Assembly: GCA_934561055.1 (NCBI GenBank)
Contig: CAKTFN010000006.1
Coordinates: 70,275-134,274 of the forward strand
Origin: an uncultured Eubacteriales bacterium
Lineage (GTDB): Bacteria > Bacillota > Clostridia > Oscillospirales > Acutalibacteraceae
Length of the DNA: 64,000 nucleotides
Direction: 5' to 3'
The notes below the pieces were generated by a model, which searched no databases, was not told the DNA's origin, and was given only the letters and a program-made list of their open reading frames with translations. Every line of letters starts with the position of its first letter. Within the stretch, counting starts at the first letter, position 1. The position numbers and the translations under genes are program-made. Below, one piece after another: positions 17,011-22,861 of this stretch.

Positions 17011-18867
17011 TTAGTGGCTGTACTGTGACGACTGGTTCTTTGCGTTCTGCTTTGCAAAGTTTTCAAGGAAGTTTTGAACTTCGGTGATTGCCTTGTCGTT
17101 TTCATTGCTGATTTTTACGTTGTCGGCGGCAACAACTTCGTTCTGATAGGTTGAAAGATCTTCCTGAGCGAGTGAAGCCTTAACGGTATCCTGCCATGTG
17201 GTTGTTGTGGTCTTTACGAAATACATGATGTGATAACCGTAAGTTGTTTCAACGATTCCGACGTCGCCGGCCTTTCTGCCCTTTGCAAGCGACCAAGCTT
17301 CAAACTGAGGAACCATCTGTCCCTTCTGAGTGTTTTCGTAAATGAGAGACTTGAGGTTTCCGTCGTCGTCTCTGGTATCTTCGGAATACTTCTTTTCAAG
17401 TTCTTCAAACGATTCTTCGGTCTTGTCACCCTTGAGATATTCTTCAAGAATGTCCTGAGCCTTTTTATAGGTTGCCTTGTCCTTTGCGGTGTCGGCATTT
17501 ACGTCAAGAGCAATGTTAACGTCGCTGTATTTTGAAGTGTCAATCGTTGTAACTTCAACTTCTTCGGCAGCCTTTGTTGTTGTTTCGGCCTTGGTAGTCT
17601 CGGCCTCTGTTGCGGTTTCGCCGTCAGCGGCTGTTGTTGTTTCAGAGTCTGACGAAGTTTCGTCGCTCTTGCTTTCCGTTGTCGGGAACTTAACAAGAAT
17701 GTGTCTTACGTCGTAAGTTACTGTATCCGCAGCCTTATGAAGCGGGGCAACCATCATATAAACGGTGTAACCGTCGGATTCCTTGACAACATAAGTTGAG
17801 CCGACTGCCGTTTTTGCGTTGAATGCCCATTTTGCAAGATCGGTATCCGATGCGCTCTGAGTGAAAGCCGAGTAAGTTGACTCTTCGGTGAGAGTTTTGC
17901 TGTCATCGGTGATATAATCTTTATAATCTTTGTTCTTGTTTGCCTTTTCATTGTCGGCAACAAGATTTTTGAACGAAGCTTCGTCGGTTGCGGCGGCAAT
18001 TGCGTCGGCCTTTTTCTTTGCGGCGGCCATCGTTTCGTCGGTGACTGCTTCCGTTGCGTTGTCGCCTTCGCCCTTAACCTTTTCTGCGGCAACCTTATAT
18101 GATCTGTAGCTGATTGTTGCGAACTCCTGAGTGTGGTTGTTATATTCCTTTTCAACCTGCTTGTCGGTATAGGAAGCCTTGAGTTCTTCGGTTTTTGCTT
18201 CTTCAACCTTGCGTGCAAGAGCCTGTTCTTCAAGGATTGTTCTCAAAAGTTTTTCGTTGACGCCCTTTCCGTAAAGAAGGCGGAGATATGCATTGAGCGA
18301 ATAGCTGCTGTTCTTTGCGGTGCTTGCAAAGCTTTCAATATTCTCTTCGATTTCGGCCTTATCGCTGTCGTCAAGAGTAATTTTCTTTTCTTCGGCAATC
18401 TTTACAAAAGCCTTGATATACTTGAGGTTGTTTTCCGCATAATACTTGAAGAAATCGGCCCAGGTCGGGGTCTTGTCTTCAGGGAAATCGGGAATTTTGC
18501 CCATGGCATTGCTGTAAGTCTGCTTTGCCGGCGTTGAGGAAGTGTCATAGCCGACATATGAAGCATAGTAGTTTGCAACCATCTGATAGCTCGAGCTGTA
18601 ATAATAAGCGTACTCGGGCTGAGAAACGGCAACGTCACCGACGGTTACAGCCGTGCGGTTCTTCTGAATAAGACCGGTATAGCTGACCGCAAAAGCGGTT
18701 ACGCCCGAAATGATTGCAAGAACAAGAATGACCGCAAGAACTTTTCCGGCGGTTTTTCCCGCTTGGGGATTATAGGTTTTTTTGTTGCTTTTCTTTGCCG
18801 CTTTTGCAATTCTCGCCTTGCGTTCCTGGCGATAAATTTCGGCAGCGGACTTTTCTTCTTTAGCCAT
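17011..18867 (-). CDS. membrane-anchored PpiC/PrsA-type peptidyl-prolyl isomerase (foldase)
   Basis: A 618-residue protein with a basic cytoplasmic N-terminus (1-40), one membrane span (about 42-63), a large SurA/PrsA-like helical region (about 70-375) and a parvulin domain. The parvulin core is interrupted: its first strand, DVRHILVKFP (about 384), is separated from the rest (KYSEDTR at about 492, FEAWSLAKGRKAGDVG, YGYHIMYF at about 544) by a Ser/Thr/Glu-rich insertion and a spacer. It probably folds exported proteins at the outer face of the membrane. Start chosen at ATG 18867, whose MAKEEK N-terminus is typical; an upstream extension has no support. The catalytic activity of the interrupted domain is inferred. 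Confidence 0.87.
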   Translation of the reverse strand: MAKEEKSAAEIYRQERKARIAKAAKKSNKKTYNPQAGKTAGKVLAVILVLAIISGVTAFAVSYTGLIQKNRTAVTVGDVAVSQPEYAYYYSSSYQMVANYYASYVGYDTSSTPAKQTYSNAMGKIPDFPEDKTPTWADFFKYYAENNLKYIKAFVKIAEEKKITLDDSDKAEIEENIESFASTAKNSSYSLNAYLRLLYGKGVNEKLLRTILEEQALARKVEEAKTEELKASYTDKQVEKEYNNHTQEFATISYRSYKVAAEKVKGEGDNATEAVTDETMAAAKKKADAIAAATDEASFKNLVADNEKANKNKDYKDYITDDSKTLTEESTYSAFTQSASDTDLAKWAFNAKTAVGSTYVVKESDGYTVYMMVAPLHKAADTVTYDVRHILVKFPTTESKSDETSSDSETTTAADGETATEAETTKAETTTKAAEEVEVTTIDTSKYSDVNIALDVNADTAKDKATYKKAQDILEEYLKGDKTEESFEELEKKYSEDTRDDDGNLKSLIYENTQKGQMVPQFEAWSLAKGRKAGDVGIVETTYGYHIMYFVKTTTTTWQDTVKASLAQEDLSTYQNEVVAADNVKISNENDKAITEVQNFLENFAKQNAKNQSSQYSH

Positions 18868-19113
18868 TGAGCTTTCATCCTTTTCAAAAAAATAATTTCT
18901 TATTTGCGGACAACTCCGCATTCACCCGAATATTTTATACCATCAGGAACAAAAAAGCAAGTATTTTTGTTCAAGTTATATCTGATTAATCTCAAAACGC
19001 ACATATTTATGTCGTTTTTCACGTCTTTCACGGTTTCTTTCGGCTCAAAAAAGAAACAAAAGACAAAAATTCGGGTCGATAGCTTAATTTAGCAGATTTT
19101 GCTTAAACGTGAT

Positions 19114-20055
19114 TTAAAACTCTCCGTCAATCGGAACCGAACTTTTAATAAAATCAAGGACGTCGGAAAAGACCTTTTCGCGGTCGTCTTCGTTGAGAAT
19201 TTCGTGTCTGTCTCCGGGATAAAGAATGACCTCCGGTTCATGTCCCGCACTTTCAAGGTTATCCGAACAGGCAATTACACCCTTGCCGCTGAAACCGACC
19301 GGATCTTTTGCGCCGGAGATGAGCATAATCGGAAGTCCGAGCGGAAGCGTTTTCGCCCATTCGGTCGAACAGGCTGTGTTTGCAAGCGAAACAATGTCCC
19401 TCACCCCGCCGAGCTTGAGCGGATTTCCGCAAAGCGGGTCGGCAATATATCTTTCAACGTTTTCACGGTTTCTGCTGAGCCAGTCGGAATCGGTGCGCTT
19501 GTCTCTGATTGTGAGCGAACCGAGCTTGTCAAGAATGTTTCCGGGAACAACCGCCTTTGTTCCGAGCTTTTTGCAAAGGAAGCGAAGCGGCTCTTCAAGA
19601 ACAACGGCGGAAGCCGGAAGCTCTCCCGTTCCGCAAAGAATCAGTGCGGCAAGCTCGTTTCCGAAAAGAGAGGCATACACTCTTGCACAAAATGAGCCCA
19701 TGCTGTGACCGAAAAGAATGAGCGGAAGTTCGGGATACTTCTTTTTCATTATAAGAGAGAGAATATGCATATCGTCAACAAGACGTACATCGCCGTCCTC
19801 TTCGGCGAAGAAGCCGAGGTCATCAATTGTCTGAGCCGAAAGGCCATGGCCGAGGTGATCGTTTCCGCAAACGACAAATCCGTTTTGAGCGAGAAAACGC
19901 GCAAATTCGTCATATCTTCCGATATATTCCGAAACTCCGTGAGCAATCTGAAAAATCGCCTTCGGCTCCTGAGAATCGTCGAGCCAAATTGAGCAGTGAA
20001 TGTTATTCACGCCGGTTGACGAAACAAAGTATGCGTCTTTTTTTATTATTGACAT
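19114..20055 (-). CDS. alpha/beta hydrolase, monoacylglycerol-lipase/lysophospholipase type (serine aminopeptidase S33 fold)
   Basis: A 313-residue single-domain hydrolase with the oxyanion segment QIAHGVSEYIGRYDEFA, the DHLGHGLS motif, the nucleophile elbow GHSMGS (Ser at about 119), an acid in SGAKDPVG (about Asp245) and the histidine in PGDRHEILNE (about 280). These are the hallmarks of the PldB/monoglyceride-lipase subfamily. There is no signal peptide, so it is cytosolic. It is transcribed alone from the promoter at 20088-20116. The substrate is probably a lysophospholipid or monoacylglycerol (inference). Confidence 0.88.
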   Translation of the reverse strand: MSIIKKDAYFVSSTGVNNIHCSIWLDDSQEPKAIFQIAHGVSEYIGRYDEFARFLAQNGFVVCGNDHLGHGLSAQTIDDLGFFAEEDGDVRLVDDMHILSLIMKKKYPELPLILFGHSMGSFCARVYASLFGNELAALILCGTGELPASAVVLEEPLRFLCKKLGTKAVVPGNILDKLGSLTIRDKRTDSDWLSRNRENVERYIADPLCGNPLKLGGVRDIVSLANTACSTEWAKTLPLGLPIMLISGAKDPVGFSGKGVIACSDNLESAGHEPEVILYPGDRHEILNEDDREKVFSDVLDFIKSSVPIDGEF

Positions 20056-20087
20056 TTATCTGTCCTCCTTTTTGGATTTACTTATTA

Positions 20088-20116
20088 ATTATATTATATC
20101 TTTAAACTTTAATCAA
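20088..20116 (-). promoter_or_regulatory. sigma-A promoter for the hydrolase gene
   Basis: Minus strand TTGATT (20116-20111), 17-base spacer, TATAAT (20093-20088). A second overlapping TATAAT lies five bases further upstream. Confidence 0.65.
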
Positions 20117-20227
20117 CAGTTTAAAGCGTTTTTAATCTTTAACTTTGTTTCGGAAATAAAATTCGGAGCAGATATTTGTTTTTCGGAAAATAAACTCCCA
20201 TTCGATAACAAAATTTGCAAAAAGGAC

Positions 20228-20256
20228 TTGACAAGCTCCGCATTTTATGATAATAT
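20228..20256 (+). promoter_or_regulatory. promoter of the tRNA-Ser pair
   Basis: A perfect TTGACA (20228-20233) with a weaker TAATAT (20251-20256) at 17 bases; an alternative GATAAT lies at 15 bases. The first tRNA starts 15 bases downstream. Confidence 0.6.
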
Positions 20257-20270
20257 TTCAAGGCACAAAC

Positions 20271-20360
20271 GGAGAGATACCGAAGCGGTCATAACGGAAC
20301 GGTCTTGAAAACCGTCGTACGTCCTGCGTACCGTGGGTTCGAATCCCACTCTCTCCGCCA
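20271..20360 (+). tRNA. tRNA-Ser (anticodon UGA)
   Basis: A 90-base class II tRNA. The acceptor GGAGAGA pairs with TCTCTCC, the anticodon stem is ACGGT/ACCGT around loop CTTGAAA with anticodon TGA at 20306-20308. A long variable arm (ACGTCCTGCGT), the T-loop GGTTCGAATCC and an encoded CCA end complete it. Confidence 0.95.
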
Positions 20361-20396
20361 TTTTATCTTAATAGTTGTTTTTTTAACGACACCCAC

Positions 20397-20487
20397 GGAG
20401 AAGTACTCAAGTTGGTGACGAGGCGCCCCTGCTAAGGGCGTAGGTCGGGAAACCGGCGCAGGAGTTCGAGTCTCCTCTTCTCCGCCA
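20397..20487 (+). tRNA. tRNA-Ser (anticodon GCU)
   Basis: A 91-base class II tRNA. The acceptor GGAGAAG pairs with CTTCTCC, the anticodon stem is CGCCC/GGGCG around CTGCTAA with anticodon GCT at 20431-20433. It has a long variable arm, a T-arm with AGTTCGAGTCT and an encoded CCA. It is 36 bases after the first tRNA-Ser and probably co-transcribed. Confidence 0.95.
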
Positions 20488-20489
20488 TG

Positions 20490-20527
20490 AAAAAGGCCCT
20501 TTTGTTCAAAAACAAAAGGGCCTTTTT
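20490..20527 (+). terminator. terminator of the tRNA-Ser operon
   Basis: A 17-base perfect inverted repeat (AAAAAGGCCCTTTTGTT and its complement) around a four-base loop, ending in CCTTTTT, immediately after the second tRNA. The hairpin array starts three bases later. Confidence 0.88.
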
Positions 20528-20529
20528 CA

Positions 20530-20701
20530 GTGAAATAAATCCTTGCGGATTCGTGAAATTCGCCTTTCGGCGAGTGAATTTGCCTTCGGCAGTGAAATTT
20601 CTGCGGACATGAGAGGATTTATTTCTTTTCACGTTTTGCCAAATGGCAAAATTTTTCACGATTCGTCAGAATCATTTCACGTTGCGTAAGCAACATTTCA
20701 C
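20530..20701 (+). repeat. hairpin array with orientation-switching 7-base spacers
   Basis: Six small hairpins. 1: AATCC-TTGC-GGATT (20538-20551). 2: TCGCC-TTTC-GGCGA (20560-20573). 3: TGCC-TTC-GGCA (20581-20591). 4: TTTTGCC-AAAT-GGCAAAA (20634-20651). 5: GATTC-GTCA-GAATC (20660-20673). 6: GTTGC-GTAA-GCAAC (20681-20694). They are separated by GTGAAAT-type spacers before the midpoint (20530, 20553, 20574, 20592) and by the reverse complement ATTTCAC type after it (20626, 20653, 20674, 20695). Stem sequences differ while the spacers are conserved. The centre (20599-20625) has no hairpin of its own. The spacers can pair concentrically, giving a symmetric structure with hairpins on both sides. The array lies 33 bases upstream of the four-helix-bundle gene at 20735. 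Confidence 0.85.
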
Positions 20702-20734
20702 AAATAACTTGCTTGTCAAAAGGGAGAGCTGTTT

Positions 20735-21091
20735 ATGGCAGAATCAAAGCTTCGCAATCTTTCAACGGAATTTGCGGTTCAAACAATTAAAGTCTGTGAA
20801 AATATTAAAGGTCATTATTCTTTGATAAATCAAATTGAACGTTCTGCAACAAGTATTGGCGCAAATATACGCGAAGCCAATTATGCACACAGTAAAGCCG
20901 ACTTCGTTGCAAAGTTACAAATTTCATTAAAAGAGTGCTATGAAACCGAATATTGGATAGAAGTTTTGACAAAGTCAGATATTTTAGATAGAGAACCTGC
21001 TACGGAACTCTTTTCTCAATGTGGAAAAATTCGCAGACTTCTCATCGCTTCCATCAACACCGCAAAAGCCGAAAATAACAACAAAGCATGA
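20735..21091 (+). CDS. four-helix-bundle protein (23S rRNA intervening-sequence protein family)
   Basis: A 118-residue all-helical protein with the family hallmarks: an N-terminal LSTEFAVQTIKVCENI helix, QIERSATSIGANIREANYAHSKADF at about residues 31-55 (conserved Arg, Ser, Ile, Ala, Asn, Glu), then LQISLKECYETEYWIEVL. The family (TIGR02436 type) includes proteins encoded in 23S rRNA intervening sequences and is related to the Avd accessory protein of diversity-generating retroelements. The molecular role is unsettled; nucleic-acid binding is plausible. An AGGGAG site lies eight bases before the ATG. A hairpin array lies directly upstream and a related hairpin directly downstream. Codon use is more AT-rich than in most neighbours. 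Confidence 0.9.
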   Translation: MAESKLRNLSTEFAVQTIKVCENIKGHYSLINQIERSATSIGANIREANYAHSKADFVAKLQISLKECYETEYWIEVLTKSDILDREPATELFSQCGKIRRLLIASINTAKAENNNKA

Positions 21092-21134
21092 CAAGTCTTT
21101 TTTGTCTTGCCTTCGGCAGTGACAAGACTTCGGG
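21090..21134 (+). repeat. downstream hairpin related to the array
   Basis: Directly at the stop codon of the four-helix-bundle gene, AAGTC...TTGTC pairs with GACAAGACTT and encloses TGCC-TTC-GGCA. The 16 bases TTGCCTTCGGCAGTGA (21107-21122) are identical to 20580-20595 in the upstream array. It could also act as the gene's terminator, although no clean T-tract follows. Confidence 0.65.
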
Positions 21135-21152
21135 CATAATCCTCTTTCTCCC

Positions 21153-21182
21153 TTGACCTATGCGATATTTTTATGGTAAACT
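21153..21182 (+). promoter_or_regulatory. probable promoter of the GNAT gene cluster
   Basis: TTGACC (21153-21158), 18-base spacer, TAAACT (21177-21182), about 40 bases before the ATG at 21224. Confidence 0.45.
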
Positions 21183-21223
21183 CGATATGACAAAACCGAG
21201 TTTGAGAAAGGCAGTGAAAAAAA

Positions 21224-21775
21224 ATGAAGCACAACGGAACACAAAAACTTGAAACCGAGAGATTGGTTTTAAGGCGATTCAAAAAAGAAGATGCGGATGC
21301 AATGTATAAAAACTGGGCTTCGGACAGCGAAGTTACAAAATTTCTGATGTGGCCGCCGCATGAAAGTCCGGAAGTGAGCCTTGGCATAACAGAAGATTGG
21401 CTGAAGCAGTATTCCGACAACAGCTATTATCAGTGGGCAATCGTTTTGAAGGAAAACGGCGACGAACCTATAGGCGGCATTTCCGTGGTATCTATGAAAG
21501 AAGAAATCTCGGCGGTACATATCGGTTATTGCATCGGGAAAAAGTGGTGGCACAAGGGTATCACTTCGGAGGCTCTCAAGGCGGTTATGGATTATTTTTT
21601 CGATGTCGTCGGCGTGAATCGTATCGAGTCAAGGCACGACCCGAGAAATCCAAATTCGGGCAAAGTGATGAAAAAATGCGGCATGAAATATGAGGGTACT
21701 TTGAGAAGTGCCGATTGGAACAATCAGGGAATTTGCGATGCGTGCTATTATGCGCTGCTGAAATCCGAACGGTGA
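21224..21775 (+). CDS. RimJ/RimL-type GNAT N-acetyltransferase
   Basis: A 183-residue acetyltransferase of the RimJ/RimL subfamily. The N-terminus ETERLVLRRFKKEDADAMYKNW is typical. The acetyl-CoA-binding motif A lies around IGYCIGKKWWHKGITSEALKAV (about residues 102-123), followed by NRIESRHDPRNPNSGKVMKKCGM. Members acetylate ribosomal protein N-termini, small amines or antibiotics; the substrate is not predictable here. It is the first of three small plus-strand genes after the tRNA-Ser locus, a likely accessory patch. Confidence 0.9.
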   Translation: MKHNGTQKLETERLVLRRFKKEDADAMYKNWASDSEVTKFLMWPPHESPEVSLGITEDWLKQYSDNSYYQWAIVLKENGDEPIGGISVVSMKEEISAVHIGYCIGKKWWHKGITSEALKAVMDYFFDVVGVNRIESRHDPRNPNSGKVMKKCGMKYEGTLRSADWNNQGICDACYYALLKSER

Positions 21776-21833
21776 ATAAGTTCTGTCATAGCGTGTGGTT
21801 TTCGTGAGAAATTGAACTTTCAGAGGTGTTTAT

Positions 21834-22202
21834 ATGAAAAACCGAGTTTGGATAGTAGCTGTTATTATTTTGGTAATGGCTTTGGCTTGCGGAATTGGAT
21901 TTTGGAAAGAAGTTCAAACTGTAAACCATGAAGAGGAGCGTTTGATGGAACTTTGGAATATATCTACCCTTGCAGAAAACAAGGGTGCGGATTGGGCAAC
22001 AGATGAATTAATGATAAATAACATAGAATCATTCAGAAAAAAGAGTCTGTATAAAAAATGGGGAAAACCGACAGAAACAAACGAGACTGCCAATGAAGAT
22101 ATTTGGATACTGTCGGATGATTTTCAGCTTATCGTCGATTACAAAGATAATGAGCGAGTTGAAAAAGTCAGAGTAGTTTCAATCGCACAAACAACTTCCT
22201 AA
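21834..22202 (+). CDS. small membrane-anchored protein of unknown function
   Basis: A 122-residue protein with one N-terminal membrane span (about residues 5-23) and a soluble outer domain. The domain has an acidic helix (EEERLMELWNISTL), a short helix around NNIESFRKKSLYKKWGKP and a terminal beta-rich part (DIWILSDDFQLIVDYKDNERVEKVRVV). The KWGKP-turn-beta pattern loosely recalls the BamE/SmpA-like fold, but no family was recognised. It has an AGAGG site and lies between two acetyltransferase genes on the same strand. Confidence 0.65.
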   Translation: MKNRVWIVAVIILVMALACGIGFWKEVQTVNHEEERLMELWNISTLAENKGADWATDELMINNIESFRKKSLYKKWGKPTETNETANEDIWILSDDFQLIVDYKDNERVEKVRVVSIAQTTS

Positions 22203-22229
22203 CATCAAATTTTTTTGGAGGTAACACCA

Positions 22230-22775
22230 ATGATATACCATAAAGTTATCACACTCAAAAACGGCATGGAGTGCCGGTTAAGAAACGGAACGGAAAACGA
22301 CGGACAGGCTGTTCTTGACGTTTTCAACCTGACTCACGGAGAAACCGATTATCTGCTTTCCTATCCGGACGAAAATTCTTTCACCGCCGAGCAGGAATCT
22401 CAATTTTTGAAAGAAAAAGCCGAAAGCAAAAACGAAATTGAAATAGTTGCCGAAGTCAACGATAAAATTGCCGGTTCTGCAGGAATTGACGCAATCGGTT
22501 CAAGCTTCAAGGTTCGCCACCGCGCCGAGTTCGGCATCAATATTGCAAAAGAGTTTTGGAGAATGGGAATCGGACATGCGCTTACAGAAGCGTGTATCGA
22601 ATGTGCAAAAAGTGCAGGCTACACTCAGCTTGAATTGAACGTTGTTGCCGACAATGTCAGAGCCGTTGAGATGTATAAAAAACTCGGTTTTGTTGAATTC
22701 GGCAGAAATCCCAAGGGCTTTAACTCCCGAACATCGGGCTTTCAGGAACTTGTTTATATGAGACTGGAACTGTGA
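22230..22775 (+). CDS. GNAT family N-acetyltransferase
   Basis: A 181-residue acetyltransferase. After an N-terminal KNGMECRLRNGTENDGQAV segment, the motif A region reads FGINIAKEFWRMGIGHALTEACI (about 109-131) and motif B is LNVVADNVRAVEMYKKLGFVEFG. The ATG at 22230 has a textbook GGAGGTAACACC site, so the upstream in-frame TTG is not used. A second GNAT of a different subfamily lies 1 kb upstream. A bidirectional terminator follows. Confidence 0.9.
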   Translation: MIYHKVITLKNGMECRLRNGTENDGQAVLDVFNLTHGETDYLLSYPDENSFTAEQESQFLKEKAESKNEIEIVAEVNDKIAGSAGIDAIGSSFKVRHRAEFGINIAKEFWRMGIGHALTEACIECAKSAGYTQLELNVVADNVRAVEMYKKLGFVEFGRNPKGFNSRTSGFQELVYMRLEL

Positions 22776-22801
22776 TTCATATCTAAAAATAAGTGCAAAA
22801 A

Positions 22802-22830
22802 CACCCTCCGTTCGTTACGAGCGGAGGGTG
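22802..22830. terminator. bidirectional terminator
   Basis: CACCCTCCG and CGGAGGGTG form a nine-base stem with a further TCG/CGA pairing inside, flanked by A-rich sequence on the left and AAATTTTATG on the right. It ends the GNAT operon and, on the minus strand, the calcium ATPase gene. Confidence 0.8.
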
Positions 22831-22861
22831 AAATTTTATGCATTGCCAAAAGTTCTTTTTC

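Noticed and set aside
17754..18233. Frame of 159 codons within the foldase gene
   Set aside because: Lys/Gln/Arg/Pro-rich out-of-frame translation of the PpiC coding region.
20397..20530. Phage or ICE attachment site at tRNA-Ser
   Set aside because: No duplicated tRNA 3' end and no integrase gene were found within the following 2.5 kb, so an att site cannot be supported.
20530..20701. CRISPR-like array
   Set aside because: Spacers of seven bases and changing orientation, with variable palindromes as the other unit, do not fit CRISPR repeats of 21-48 bases with 25-40 base spacers, and no cas gene is present.
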